Below, one piece after another: positions 23,731-35,964 of a stretch of DNA of 64,000 nt. The position numbers were made by a program, and so were the translations under genes. This DNA comes from Dasypus novemcinctus (lineage: Eukaryota; Chordata; Mammalia; Cingulata; Dasypodidae): the NCBI RefSeq assembly GCF_030445035.2, contig NC_080701.1:15962739-16026738 (forward strand), written 5' to 3'. How positions within the stretch are numbered: position 1 is the first letter of the stretch; each line of letters opens with the position of its first letter. The notes under the pieces were generated by a model, which searched no databases, was not told where the DNA came from, and saw nothing but the letters and a program-made list of their open reading frames with translations.

Positions 23731-24110
23731 GGGAAGTGGACTTGGCGCAATGAATAAGGCATCCGTCTACCACATGGGAGGTCCACGGTTCAAACCCCGG
23801 GCCTCCTTGACCCATGTGGAGCTGGCCCATGCAGGGGTGTCCCCCGCATAGGGGAGTCCCACGCACAAGGAGTGTACCATAAGGAGAGCCACCCAGCATG
23901 AAAGAAAGTGCAGCCTGCCCAAGAATGGCACCGCACACATGGAGAGCTGACACAACAAGATGATGCAACAACAACAACAAAAGAAACATTCCCGTGCCAC
24001 TGACAACAACAGAAGCGGACAAAGAAGAACATGCAGCAAATGGACACAGAGAGCAGACAACTGGGGGGGGTGGGGGGGAGGGGAGAGAAATAAAATTTAA
24101 AAAAAAAAAA
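23731..24110 (+). repeat. Long DAS-SINE with TSD
   Basis: Full head and tail, with part of the body deleted between the head and 'GCAGGGGTGTCCCCCGC'. Flanks ATCTCTCATA (23,719-23,728) and ATCTCTCGTA (24,113-24,122) differ by one base. Confidence 0.92.
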
Positions 24111-24122
24111 AAATCTCTCGTA

Positions 24123-25057
24123 ACTCCCCAGTGAAAGAAGCAGAAAGCTTCAATTCCCCTGCACAAGCAGGTACCTCCAAACTGGACCAGAAAGGGGTCA
24201 TGTTTCCTCTGACCAGGACCCTGATCTAGCAGCAGCAGATGGTGGGAGCACAGTGCCAGACTGTCTGCAGTGCTTATATGAGCATTACGTCACTCAATCC
24301 TAATCAAGGAGAAGGGGCAGCCTACAGAGTGAAGCAGCTAACACCTCAGTTTCTATCAGCTCCATGCCCAAATACTCACATCCACAAATAAACTTCAAAA
24401 GTCTTTGGATTTTTGAAATGGACAGCTGGTACTTCAATGGATGCAAAAAGAATCCAAACTCATATCTATTTTTTTCTATCATTCTGTAATATTTAACTTG
24501 AAATTAGCAAAGAAGTTCTGAAAACCTGATTAAAGAGAAAAGTGAGAGGGGTAAAGAAATGCTCTCTTTAGTCCTCACACTATCCTTAGTCTAGCAGCAT
24601 ATGTCAAGAATGACAAATCAATGCAGATGTGTATATTCTGCACTTACTATAAGCTACAGACTATCTTGTTACCAGAACAATCCTTGCCTCTTCAAGAATG
24701 TTGTCTTTCACAAGTAATAACCACAGGGGACTTGAAGGAAGTCATCAGCTTTAACTCTGTAGGACAGACCCAGACTGAATGAGCTTTACCTTCTGTTCCT
24801 CTGAAGCTGGGATTCTACAAGAGTCACCAACTGAGCCCCTCTTTCACTGACTTTTATTTCTACCTGACATACCCATTCCTTGAACTTCACCTCATCTGTT
24901 TGAAAAAAAATTGAACTTTCCCTGCCTTGGACAGAAAACTCATGATCCTGAGAGGTGACGTAAAAAGTAAAGTACTTGAGAGTTAGAGAATGGGCTGAGG
25001 CTGGGAGAGGTGACGGAGGAGCAGGCCCCAACACTACACAGCCTACACTCCGGGTAC
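24123..25057. other. FUT10 intron next to first coding exon
   Basis: No repeat recognised. A long minus-strand open frame here is read-through from the exon past its donor site and is not a gene. Confidence 0.5.
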
Positions 25058-25138
25058 CTGGAGTGTGACCAGCAGGAAGACAGTAGCTGTGACGCCAAGG
25101 CAAGATGCCCACAGCTTCCTCCTGGGAATCCGCACCAT
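25058..25138 (-). CDS. FUT10: FUT10 first coding exon (start codon and membrane anchor)
   Basis: The start codon is at 25,138-25,136 and the exon ends CTCCAG|GTACCC at 25,058, giving 27 codons in phase 0, which joins in frame to the exon at 20,804. The peptide starts MVRIPRRKLWASC, as in human FUT10 with a few substitutions. Residues 2-8 are basic and about 9-27 hydrophobic (ASCLGVTATVFLLVTL), the type II signal anchor of the fucosyltransferase. The 5' UTR part of this exon extends to higher coordinates. A possible acceptor is the CGCGCAG about 12 nt upstream of the ATG, but this is not certain. Confidence 0.93.
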
Positions 25139-25159
25139 GCTGCCCAGCCCTGCGCGACG

Positions 25160-26265
25160 GACGCAGGACAGGCCTGGTTACCAGGTGTTCTCGCACTGGC
25201 CCACGCCCCGAGGCAACTTCACGGGGAGGAGCCGTCTGGGTGCCAACTTCCTCCACTGCCATCCCTGCTGGGACGCGGACTCCATGAAGGACTGCGTTCT
25301 GGGGCTCTGAGCGGGCCTGACTTGGCATCTAGAGGGAACAGCATGTGGTCTTCTTAAGCCATCATCCGAGCAGCTTGAGATTCTTGAAGCCAGAAGGCAT
25401 AAAAAAATTCTGTAACAAATGAACAGGCAAGCTTTTAGCCACAGTGCCGAAGATTTAATAAATGTCTTACAGAAACCCAGAACTTCAAAACTAAAAGAAA
25501 CTCTGAAATAATTTAGTCCAAATGCCTTGCTCATAGATAAGGAAACCAAGGCCAGAGAAGTGAAGTGACAGGATCAAGGCTTTGCAGCCCGTTAGAGGAG
25601 AATGCCAGATCAACGATAAGGTCCCAAGCCTAAAGTTCTGTTTCCGTGTAATTTTCGCAGCCATCAGAAGACTGAATTCCAGAAGATATTTACATGCATT
25701 CTTATCCTTCTGCCTACGTTTCAAAGGAGCTGAGGAGGAGAAACTATCAGGACTATCCACCTACTCCTGTAAAAGTTAGGAAAAAAGAAAAGGTTCAGGA
25801 TTTGATCAGAAATGGATAAAGGTCAAATGGCCCGTTTAAAACCCCCAAAGAAAGCACCTTCAGCCACAAAGTAAAGAATTCTGACTATGGATTCATTTCT
25901 TTAGACTTTTATGGCAAGTATAATAAAAGTTGTGGGGTTTGGGGGCAATACGTTTCTCTGAAAGTTTTAAAATAAGCTTTTCATCTATCTGAAACAAATA
26001 TGATCTTTTCAAAAGGTTAAAAAATGAGTTAAATAGCCACAGATCGCCTTTTATCCCCAAGATCCTGTGGCGTCAAATGTCTTATGCAGATGATGCTGTG
26101 AACTTCAGAGTGCAGCAAGGTTTGGCATTCTAGAGAAGGGTACTGTTACTCTACAGTATTCCAAAGATCTAAGTCTCTATCTAGCTCGAGGATACAGAAT
26201 TAAAGATAAAAACAGAAATATAAAAATTATATAGAATTCTGTTATAAAGCTTTGGTCTTAATAGT
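25160..26265. other. FUT10 first intron, GC-richer near the exon
   Basis: Sequence at 25,140-25,330 is GC-rich and may include 5' UTR. The rest is unique intron with no recognised repeat. Confidence 0.4.
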
Positions 26266-26269
26266 ATGC

Positions 26270-27262
26270 TCCCTTCTACAGCTGCAGGCAGGAGAGTCCC
26301 ATCCATCAGCCATGTGGGATCAAAGCCCCCTCTCAATTGTGAGGTAGAGTGGGCATCACTATCCCAGGGTCCTCCAATGGAGGAATAAAATATGGACTAC
26401 AGTGGACTTACTGGTATTCTACTATAGACTTACTGTGACTCCAGAAATGGAAGAAATTATATCATTGATGTGGAGACAGTGGCCACTGGAGTTGCCAAAG
26501 GCAAGAAAGGGAAAAGGAGGTGTGATATGGGGGCATTTTTGAGTTGTCCTGAATGATACTGTAGGAACAGATGCAGGACATTATATATCCTATCATAACC
26601 CACTGAATGGAGTGGGAGACTGTGTAAATTACAATGTAAACTATAATCCATGCCAAGTAGCAGTGCTCTAAAATGTATTCATCATGAAAGTGGATTTGGC
26701 TCAACTGACAGAGTGTCCACCTACCACATGGGAGGTCCAGGGTTCAAACTCAGGGCCTCCTGACCCATGTGGTGAGCTGGCCCATGCACAGTGCTGATGT
26801 GCACAAGCAGTGCCCTGTCGCACAGGGGTGTCCATCGCATAGGGGAGCCCCAAAATGAAAGAAGTGTGCCCCGTAAGGAGAGCCACCCTGCGTGAAAAAA
26901 GGACAGCCTGACCAGGAGTGGTGCCGCACACACAGAGAGTTGATGCAGTAAGATGACGCAACAAAAGAGACACAGATTCCCAGTGCCCCTAACAAGAATG
27001 CAAGCGGACACAGAAGAACACACAGTGAATGGACACAGAGAGCAGACAACAGGGGAGGGGGGGTAGGGGAAATAAATAAATAAAAATAAATCTTTAAAAG
27101 TAAATAAATAAAATGTATTCATCAAATGCAATGAATGTACCACACTAATCAAAGATGATGTGGGAAAAGTGGGGGGTGTGGAGAATTTCCTATATTTTTT
27201 AATGTAACATTTTGTGTGATCTATGTATCTTTTAAAAATAAATAAAAAATATATTTTAAAAA
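26270..27262 (+). mobile_element. L1 3' UTR fragment split by a SINE
   Basis: The left part (26,270-26,684) and right part (27,110-27,262) join into one L1 3' end. Landmarks include 'GGACTTACTGGTATTCTACT', 'GGGGGCATTTTTGAGTTGTCC', 'CCCACTGAATGGAGTGGGAG', 'AATGCAATGAATGTACCACAC' and 'TAATGTAACATTTTGTGTGATC'. It belongs to the same family as 51.2-51.6 kb. Confidence 0.82.
26685..27109 (+). repeat. Long DAS-SINE nested in an L1 3' end
   Basis: Perfect 15-bp TSD AAAATGTATTCATCA at 26,670-26,684 and 27,110-27,124. The duplicated site is the conserved L1 3' UTR motif, so the host was already there. Confidence 0.95.
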
Positions 27263-27330
27263 AAAGCATGTGCTCCCCTTTCATAAATCTACCTTCATTT
27301 TTCATTTATTTTTTCATTTAAAAAAAACTG

Positions 27331-27420
27331 AGGGAAGCAGGTATAGCTCAGTGGTTGAGGGCCTGTTTCCCATTTATGAGATCCCGGATTCAATCCCCTG
27401 GTATAACCTAAAAAAAAATT
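27331..27420 (+). repeat. Short DAS-SINE
   Basis: 'GGTATAGCTCAGTGGTTGAG' with B-box 'GGATTCAATCC' and an A-rich tail. Confidence 0.85.
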
Positions 27421-27618
27421 TTTTTTAATGTATTGAAGTATATCATTCATACAAGAATATATATAAACAATAAGTATAGAGTAAAAATTGTGAACTTACA
27501 AAACAAACATGCATATCATCATACAGGGCTATCACACATCACCACACCACCAACATCTTGTGTTGTTACAAAACATTCATTACAAACTACACAAGAGCAT
27601 CATCAAAATATTACTACT

Positions 27619-28038
27619 GGGAAGCAGATGTGGCTCAACTGGTAGAGCATCTGCCTACCATATAGAAGGGCCAGGTTTCAAACCCAGGGCCTCCTGATCC
27701 ATGAGGTGAGCTGCCCCACGCGCAGTGCTACCATGCACAAGGAGTGCCTTGCCACACAGGGGTATCCCCCGCATAGGGGAGCCCCACATACAAGGAGTGC
27801 GCCCCTCAAGGAAAGCCACCCCACGCGAAAAGCACAGCCTGCCCAGGAGTGGCGCCACACACACAGAGAGCTGACGCAGCAAGATGATGCAACAAAAAGG
27901 AGACACAGATTCCCGATGCCACCGAGAATACAAGCGGACACAGAAGAACACACAGTGAATGGACACAGAGAGCAGACAGCAAGCAAGCAGCAAGGGGGGG
28001 ATAAATAAAATAAAAAATAAATCTTAAAAAAAAAATTT
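27619..28038 (+). repeat. Long DAS-SINE, first of a head-to-tail pair
   Basis: Starts 'GGGAAGCAGATGTGGCTC' and ends AATAAATCTTAAAAAAAAA. Confidence 0.93.
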
Positions 28039-28444
28039 GGCGGTGGACTTGGCCCAGTGGTTAGGGCATCCGTCTACCAGGGAAGTCCGCGGTTCAAACC
28101 CCGGGCCTCCTTGACCTGTGTGCAGCTGGCCCATACAGCCCATGCACAGTGCTGATGCGCGCAAGGAGTGCCATGCCACGCAGGGGTGTCCCCCGCGTAG
28201 GGGAGCCCCACACGCAAGGAGTGCGCCCCATAAGGAAAGCTGCCCAGTGTGAAACAAAGTGCAGCCTGCCCAGGAATGGTGCCACCCACACAGAGAGCTG
28301 ACACAACAAGATGACACAGCCAAAAAAGAAACTACAGATTCCTGTGCGGCTGACAACAGAAGCAGACAAAGAAGATGCAGCAAATAGACACAGAGAACAG
28401 ACAACCAGGGTGGGTGGGGGGAGAAATAAATAAATAAATAAAAT
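28039..28444 (+). repeat. Long DAS-SINE, second of a head-to-tail pair
   Basis: Starts directly in the A-tail region of the preceding SINE ('GGCGGTGGACTTGGCCCAG'). It belongs to a different subtype ('GGACTTGGCCCAG' against 'AGATGTGGCTCAA'), so it is an independent insertion. Confidence 0.93.
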
Positions 28445-28449
28445 TCTAC

Positions 28450-29212
28450 ATAAAACATCAGCTCCCATTCTCAACCTATATTCTATCTCCTAGTAACCTA
28501 TACTCTAGAGTTTACCTCCATGAGTTTACTTATCACATTTATTTCACAACAGTAAGGCCATACAATATTTGTTCTTTTGTGTCTGGCTTATTTCACTAAA
28601 CATAAAGTCCTCTAGGTTCATCTATGTTGTCATACGCTTCCCAATTTCATTTCTTCTTAGAGATGAATAGTATTCCATGGTATGTGTACACCATATTTTG
28701 TTTATCCATTCATCAGCTGATGAACATTTGGGTTGTTTCATCTTTTACAAATGTGAGTAATGCTGCAATTTCATTGGTATATAAATGTCTGTTCACATCC
28801 CTACTTTCAGTTCTGCTGAATATATTCCTAGTAGCGGGACTGCCAGATCATATGGCAGTTCTACTTTTAGTTTCCTGAGGAAACACCAAACTATATTCCA
28901 TAGATGCTGCACCATTCTCCATTCCCACCAGCAGTGAAGGAGTGTTGCTATTTTACTACATCCTCCCCAGCACTTATACTTCCCTGGGTTTTTTTAATTA
29001 ATTCTATAACATGTACAATAGTATCTTATTTAGTTTTGAACTACATTTCCCTAACAGATAGTGATGATGAACATTTTTTCAAGTGCTTTTGGGGCATTTG
29101 TATTTCCTCTTTGGAGAAATGTCTATTCAAGTCTCTTGCCCATTTTTAAATTGGGCTGTTTGTCTTTTTATCATTGAGTTGTATGATCTCCTTACATAGG
29201 ATGGAGATCAAA
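28450..29212 (-). mobile_element. L1 3' part, reverse
   Basis: Plus-strand text such as 'GAATAGTATTCCATGGTATG', 'CATTTGGGTTGTTTCATC', 'TATTCCTAGTAGCGGGACTG' and 'ATGTCTATTCAAGTCTCTTGC' is the reverse complement of the L1 ORF2 C-terminus. No frame survives. Confidence 0.85.
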
Positions 29213-29221
29213 CCTTTATCA

Positions 29222-29285
29222 GATATGTGCTTCCAATGTACAAGGTCCTAGGTTCATTCCCAATACCCCCTAAAAAATTATAATA
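29222..29285 (+). repeat. 5'-truncated short DAS-SINE
   Basis: Only the 3' half of the head remains ('GCTTCCAATGTACAAGGTCC'), with an A-rich tail. It lies at the junction of the reverse L1 and the forward L1. Confidence 0.75.
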
Positions 29286-30760
29286 ATAAAACACACTAGA
29301 GGCATATAAGAGCAGACTCCAAATGAGAGAAGAAAGAATAAGTGATACAGAAGATAGAAGAGCTGAAATTGAAGAGAAAGAACAGAAAAGTGAGAAAAGA
29401 ATGGGAATAGTTAAGCAAGGGGCTTACAGAGTTGAATGATAACAAGAAATACAACAACATGCATGTCATGGGAGTTCCAGAAGGGAAAGGGGTCAGAGCA
29501 TTCACGGAAATAATACTGAAAATTTCCTAGCTCTCCTGAAAGAAATGAACTTACATGTCCAAGAAGGGCAGTGTACCCCAATCAGAATAAATATGATTAG
29601 ACTTACTCCAAGACATACACTACTCAGAATGTCAAACATCAAAGCTAAAGAGAAAATTCTGAGAGCAACAAGGGAGAAGCAAACTATCAATACAAGGAAT
29701 GCCCAATAAGTCTTAGTGCAGATTTCTTATCAAAAACAATGAGGCAAGAAGGCAGCAGTATGATACAATTAGGATACTAAAAGAGTAAACTTGCCAGTTG
29801 AGAATTCTTTATCTTGCAAAATTGTCCTTCATATGTGAAGGTGAGTTTCAAATATTCACAAACAGAAACTAAGAGAGTTTGTAAAAAAGAAACCACCTTT
29901 GCAGGAAGTATTAAGGGAACCTTACAGCTCAAAAGAAAAGACAGGAGAGAGAGGCTTGGAGGAGAGTGTAGAAGGCAAGAATAGGAGAAAGGATAACTAA
30001 AAGAGTAAAAAAGACAGATGAAAATAAGATATGACATAGGAAAACCAAAGAACAAAATGGTGGAAGTAAATAATGCATTTACAATAATATCATTGAATAT
30101 GAATGGATCAACTCCCCATTAAAAAGATATATGGTGATAGAACAGACTAAAAAACAAGAGGCATCCATATGCTGCTTGCAAGACATTCACCATAGACCCA
30201 GGGATACAAACCAGCTGAAAGTGAAAGGTTGGCAAAAAGATACTCCACACAAACACTAACAAAAAAAGAGCAAGGGTAACTATACTAATATCAGACAAAA
30301 CAGAATTTAAAGGTAAGAAAAGTTATAAGAGATACAGAAGGCCATTATATATTAATAAAAGGGACAATCTACCATATCTATGCACCTAATTAGAGTGTCC
30401 CAAAATACATGAGGCAAACTCTGGCAAAACTTAAGGGAGAAACAGACATCTCTATAATAATAGTTGGAGACTTCAACACCCCACTCACATTGTTAGATAG
30501 TACTAGCTAGAAAGTCAACAAGGAATCAGAGAATTTGAACAATATGATAAACAAGCTAAACCTAACGGACATGTACAGAATGTTGCATCCCAAATCAGCA
30601 GATTGTACATTATTCTCAAGTGTTCATGGATCTTTCTCCAGTACAGACCACATGTTAGGTCACAAGGCAGGTCTCAATAAATATAAAAAGACTGAAATTA
30701 TACAAAGCAACTTCATAGATCATAATGAAATGAAATCTGGAAATTAATAATAGATGAGAA

Positions 30761-30829
30761 AGGATACTAAAAGAGTAAACTTGCCAGTTAAGAATTCTTT
30801 ATTTTGCAAAATTGTCCTTCATATATGAA
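30761..30829 (+). repeat. 69-bp displaced copy of upstream L1 segment
   Basis: Near-identical to 29,771-29,839 (both start 'AGGATACTAAAAGAGTAAAC' and differ at about three positions), but placed inside the ORF2 endonuclease region where that sequence does not belong. Confidence 0.9.
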
Positions 30830-31471
30830 TTTGCAAATGTGTGGAGGCTAAACAACACGTCTGAACAATCAATGGGTCAAAGAAGAAATTGTAAGTCAAA
30901 TTAGTAAACACACTGAGACAAATGAAAATGAGAATGCAACATATCAAAACTTATAGGATACAGTGAAAGCAATTCTGAGGGTGAAATTTATAGTCATAAA
31001 TGTCTATATTAAAAAAGAAGAGCTAAAATCAAATACTTAACTGTACAACTGAAGAAACTAGAAAAAGAACAACAAACCATTCTCAAAACAAGCAAAAGGA
31101 AAAAAATAAAGATTAAAGCAGAAATAAATGAAATTGAGAACAAAAAAACAATAGGGAAAATCAACAAAACCAAAAGCTGGTTCTTCAAGGTCTATAAAAT
31201 TGACAAACCCTTAGCAAGACTAACAAAGAAAACAAAATAAATACAATTAGAAATGAAAGGGGGGGAGTTACGACTAATGCCACAGAAATAAAAAAGATCA
31301 TACGAGGACATTATGATGAAAACCTGTACACCAGCAAACTAGACAAACTAGATGAAACAGACAAATTCCTAGAAATGCACAAAACTACATTGACTCTACA
31401 AGAAATACAAGAACTTAACAAACCAATCACATTTAAAGAGATTGAATCAATCATCAAAAATGTCCCAACAG

Positions 31472-31566
31472 CAGAGCAGGTATAGCTCAGTGGTAGAGCA
31501 CCTACTTGGCATATACAAGGTCTGAGGTTCAATCCCCCGTACCTCCTGAAAAAAAAAAAGAAAGAA
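31472..31566 (+). repeat. Short DAS-SINE inside L1
   Basis: Head-only SINE with 16-bp TSD AAAAATGTCCCAACAG / AAAAATCTCCCAACAG at 31,456-31,471 and 31,567-31,582. Confidence 0.93.
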
Positions 31567-32869
31567 AAAAATCTCCCAACAGAGAAAAGTCCAGGACCAA
31601 ATGGCATCACAGGTGAATTCTACCAAGCATTTTGAGAATTAACACCAATCCTGTTTAAACTCTTCCAAAAAATTAACAGGAGGGAAAATTATCCAACACA
31701 TTTTATGAAGCCAATATCACCCTAACAGCAAAGCCAGATAAAGACACTACAAGAAAACAAAATTACAGACCAATCTCTGTAGCGAACATAGATGCAAAAA
31801 TTCTCAACAAAATACTTGCAAGTAGAATCCAACAGCATATCAAAAGAATTATAAACCACAGCCAAGTAGGGTTTATTCCTGGTATGCAAGGATGTTCAAC
31901 ATAAGAAAATCAATTAATGCAATACACCACATTAACAAATTAGAGGAATAAAACAACATGATCATCTCCACAGAGGCAGAAAAGGCATTCAACAAAATCC
32001 AGCATTGTTTCTTGATAAAAACACTTAGAAAGAGAGGAACAGAAAGAAAATTCCTCAATATGATAAAAGGCATATATTAAAAACCCACAGTCAACATCAT
32101 ACTCAATGGGGAAAGGTTGAAAATTTTAGCTCTAAGAGCAGGAGCAAGAAAAGGATTGCCATTGTCACCACTGTTATTCAATGTTGTTCTACAAGTTCTA
32201 GCTAAAGAAATTAGAAAAGAAAAATAAATAATAAAAGGCATCCAAATAGGAAAGAAGTGAAACTCTATTTCTGGATGACAAAGTCCTATATTTAGAAAAT
32301 TCTGAAACATCTACAACAAAGCTACTTGAGCTAATAAATGAATTCTGCAAAGTGGCAGGATACAAGGTCAACACACAAAAATCAGTAATGTCTCTGTACA
32401 CTAATACTGAACAATCTGAGAAGGAAATCAGGGGGGGAAATCCCATTTACAATAGCCACATAAAGATGCACATACCTAGGAGTCAATTTTACCAAGGAAG
32501 TACAGGACCTACATGCAGAAAACTACAAAACAACGCTAAAAGAAATCAATGAAGACCTAAACAAATGGAAACACATTCCATGTTCATGGACTGGAAGACA
32601 AAATATCATGAAGAGTCAATCCTACCTAAACTGATTTAGAGATTCAATGTAACGCCAATAAAATTCCAACAGCCTACTTTACAGAAATAGAAAAGGCAAT
32701 TACCAAATTTATTTGGAAGGGAAAGTGCAAAGGGGTTCATGGTGATGAATGCACAACACTGTGATTACACTAAAAGCCAATGATTATGCACCCTGGACAG
32801 ATTGTATGGTATGTGAATATATATCAATAAAATTGCTTTTTTAAAAAAAGAAATAATCTATTTAATTTT

Positions 32870-33235
32870 TTTTCTAAAAGGAAAAACTCTACACTCTTTA
32901 GAGTCACCTCTCAATCCCTCTATCCTTCCCCAGCCCTACATAACCACTAATCTAATTCCATCTTTAAAATTTGATTTATATTTACATTGTACGTGAATGG
33001 AACCATGCAATATGTAGTACTTTGTGTCTGGTTTCCTTCACTTAGCTCATTTTTTTTTCACCTGATATTAACATCTTGTAACATTAACATATATAACATT
33101 TGTTCAGTATCAATGTATTATACATGCAATTATTACTCATATTCATATTTCACATAAGTTTTACTATGCTATCGAGTCCCATGTTACATTTTTTAGCTTT
33201 TCCTTTAGTAATATAAATTAACTTAGACCAAGGAT
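32870..33235 (-). repeat. Probable L1 3' UTR/ORF2-end piece, reverse
   Basis: 'GAATGGAACCATGCAATATG' and 'TTGTGTCTGGTTTCCTTCACTTAG' are typical of reverse L1 3' ends. Boundaries unclear. Confidence 0.5.
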
Positions 33236-33246
33236 TCGTAAACTTT

Positions 33247-33330
33247 TTTTTTTTTGAGGTACAAAGGCCAAGGATTGAAACTGGGACCTCATATGTGGGA
33301 AACTGGTACTCAACCACTGAGCCACAATGG
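33247..33330 (-). repeat. Short DAS-SINE, reverse
   Basis: The minus strand gives a tRNA-like head with 'CTCAGTGGTTGAGTACCAG' and an A-rich tail (poly-T at 33,246). Confidence 0.8.
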
Positions 33331-33369
33331 CTACGCTGAGTTGGCTCTTTTGTTTGTTTGCTTGTTGTT

Positions 33370-33893
33370 TTGCTCATTTTTAAGAGGAAATGGAGGCGGC
33401 AGACTTGGCCCAGTGGTTAGGGCGTCCGTCTACCACATGGGAGGTCCGCGGTTCAAACCCCAGGTCTCCTTGACCCATGTGGAGCTGGCCCATGTGCAGC
33501 GCTGATGCGTGCAAAGAGTGCCCTGCCATGCAGGGGTGTCCCCCGCATAAGGGAGCCCCACGTGCAAGCAGTGCGCCCCATAAGGAGAGCCGCCCAGTGC
33601 AAAAGAAATTGCAGCCTGCCTCAAAATGGTGCCTCCCACAGGGAGAGCTGACACAACAAAATGACGCAACCAAAAGAAACACAGATTCCCGTGCCACTGA
33701 CAACAGAAGCGGACAAAGAAGATGCAGCAAATAGACACAGAACAGAAAACTGGGGTTGGGGGGGGGGGGAGGGGAGATAAATAAATAAAAAATAAATCTT
33801 TAAAAAAAAAAAAAAAGAGGCAATGGAGATTCAACCCAGGACCTCCCACATGGGAAGTAGATACTCAACCGCTGAGCCACATCCACTCCCTCA
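33370..33893 (-). repeat. Short DAS-SINE, reverse, split by a long SINE
   Basis: Pieces at about 33,370-33,395 and 33,815-33,893 (plus 'CTCAACCGCTGAGCCACATC') form one reverse short SINE interrupted by the next entry. Confidence 0.8.
33396..33814 (+). repeat. Long DAS-SINE inserted into a short DAS-SINE
   Basis: Full-length, with TSD AAGAGGAAATGGAG (33,382-33,395) / AAGAGGCAATGGAG (33,815-33,828). Confidence 0.93.
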
Positions 33894-33907
33894 ACTGGTT
33901 TGTTTTT

Positions 33908-35510
33908 TAGCACTTTTTTTATTTATAATATTTAGATTATATAAATATTACAGAGAATATATAGGGGATTCCCATATGCCCCACTGCCCACATCTCTCCC
34001 ATTTTCCCACATTGCAACATCTTTCATCAGTATGGTACACTCATTACAATTGATACATATTTTGGAGCATTGCCATTAAGCATGGATTATGGCTTACACT
34101 GTAGTTTACACTCTCTCCCATTTGACTCTGTAGGTTATGGCTGGATATATAATGGCCTGTATCTGTCGTAATGTCATTCAAGATAATTCCCAAGTTCTGA
34201 AATGTCCCCCATTACACCTGTTTTTCCTTCTCCCTAACCCCAGAACATGCATGAGTCACTACCTCCAAAACAATGGTATTTCTTCTATGGCTAGAATCAC
34301 AATAAGTCTATAGTAGTAAGTTTATTTTAGTCCACAGTTCATTTCCCAATCCTGAGGACTCTGGGATGGTGATGCCCACTCCATTAATTGAGGGGGGGCC
34401 TCAATCCCCTATATCCAATGGATAGGACTCTCTTGCTTGCAGTTGTAGGCATTCTTGGTTCCTTGGTATGTTGTTTGCCATCATCTCCTCCCTGTTAGTT
34501 GTCCTTGGTGAGTTCATTGAACTGGAAAGGAGGTGTTACAGCTCTGTTGAGGTTCAGGGCTCAGCTGGTACATGGACAGCCCAAACATTTAAGTCTCTTG
34601 GATGTACACCTACCAACTCTAGTACTAATTACTAGTTCAAATAGTAGGACAAGAGAGTCAAGCATTGGGAAACCACTGCTGAGTCTAACTCTGTCATACT
34701 GGGGAGCATAAATACCACATTAGGGCCCACTGGCAAGGGGCCAAATTCCTGAGCTGTCTGCTCTGATTATAGTGTCCAGATGTCTCCATATCCCAGAGGA
34801 TCTTCATTATTTGGGGCAGTATCTAGATTGGCTGTCACTGAGATCCTGTTGAGAAGTACATAAGCACTACCTCTGGGATGGCCTCCCGACTCACTTTTAA
34901 GTCTCTTAGCCATACAAACTCATTTCTTTAGCTTTTCCCCCTTTTGGTCAAGGTCTTTTTATTTTTCCAGATGCATTCCTTGTTGGTACTTGGTAGCAAT
35001 CCCTCAGTGCCAGGGAGGCTCATCACCAGAAGTCATGTCCCAAGCTGGGGGGAAGTTATCACTTTTATACACTTAGTTTGGCTTAGAGCGAGGAGGCCAC
35101 ATTTGAGCAACAAGGAGTCTCCAGACAGGTAACTCTTAGGAACCCTCCGTCACTACACTAAGTTTCCATTTCAAGAGCAAAGGCTCGTAAGCATAGTCAT
35201 CAATATCAAGGGTCCTTCAATGGACCATCCTTCTTTGCAAGTCATTGTTCCTATACTTGAGACATTCCTGTTGTTCCATTAGAAAATGTGGCAGAGGTCC
35301 CCCAGATGCGAATTTGATACTTTTGGTTATTGTGTGAATCTCTACCCACCATGACAATGCCCCATGAACATCTGAACACAATTTATATGCCTTACATGTA
35401 CACCCAGGTGAACTTCCTCCCATGTATCCCCCCTCAGTGACACCAATGATCCTGCCCTGACACAGTTGTAGTCCTTCTGTGATCTAAAACCTCTTCAAAA
35501 ATGAAGCCAA
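33908..35510 (-). mobile_element. L1 long 3' UTR, reverse
   Basis: The reverse complement shows the terminal module seen elsewhere ('GGGGATTCCCATATGCCCC', 'GTTTACACTCTCTCCCA') and then about 1.4 kb of further 3' UTR. It is related in architecture to 48.3-51.6 kb. No protein is encoded. Confidence 0.65.
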
Positions 35511-35964
35511 GGGAAATGGATATGGCTGAACCAATTGGGCTCCTGTCGCCATATAGGAGCTCCGGGGCTTGATGCCCAGGACCTCCTGGTGAGGGCACGC
35601 TGACCCATGCGGCGAGCTGGCCCACATGGAGTGCCGTCCTGCGTGGGAATGCCACCTGTGCGGGAAAGCCACCCCATGCAGGAGTGCCGGCCGACATGGA
35701 GAGTTCGCGCAGCAAGATGACACAACAAGAGACACAGAGGAAAGAAAATAAGACGACAGAGCAGAACAAGGAGCTGAGGTGGCACAAGACCTCACCTACT
35801 CCGCCTCTCACCTACTCCGGAAGGTCCCAGGATCAGTTCCCAGAGCCACCTAATGAGAATACAAGCAGACATAGAAGAACACACAGCAAATGGACAGAGA
35901 GCAGACAACGGGGGGAATGGGGGGAATGGGGGACGGAATAAATAAAATAAAAATCTTAAAAAAA
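35511..35964 (+). repeat. Two-headed DAS-SINE with 14-bp TSD
   Basis: First head 35,511-35,590 and second head about 35,770-35,850 ('GGTCCCAGGATCAGTTCCC'). Perfect TSD AAAAATGAAGCCAA at 35,497-35,510 and 35,965-35,978. Confidence 0.92.

Larger units (their letters stand above)
29290..32850 (+). mobile_element. L1 relic with ORF1-end and ORF2 sequence
   Basis: The plus strand runs from ORF1-terminal-like sequence (29.3-30.0 kb) through the ORF2 endonuclease region ('GGAGACTTCAACACCCCACT' at 30.46 kb). The reverse transcriptase region follows ('AATTACAGACCAATCTCTGT', 'GGTTTATTCCTGGTATGCAAG') to 'ATTTATTTGGAAGGGAAAG'. It then jumps to a short 3' UTR ending AATAAAATTGC. The ORF2 C-terminal third is absent. 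Frames are shattered. Confidence 0.85.

Noticed and set aside
24786..25328. 180-residue minus-strand open frame
   Set aside because: It is in another frame across the FUT10 ATG exon and continues past the donor site into the intron. The real coding part is 25,058-25,138.
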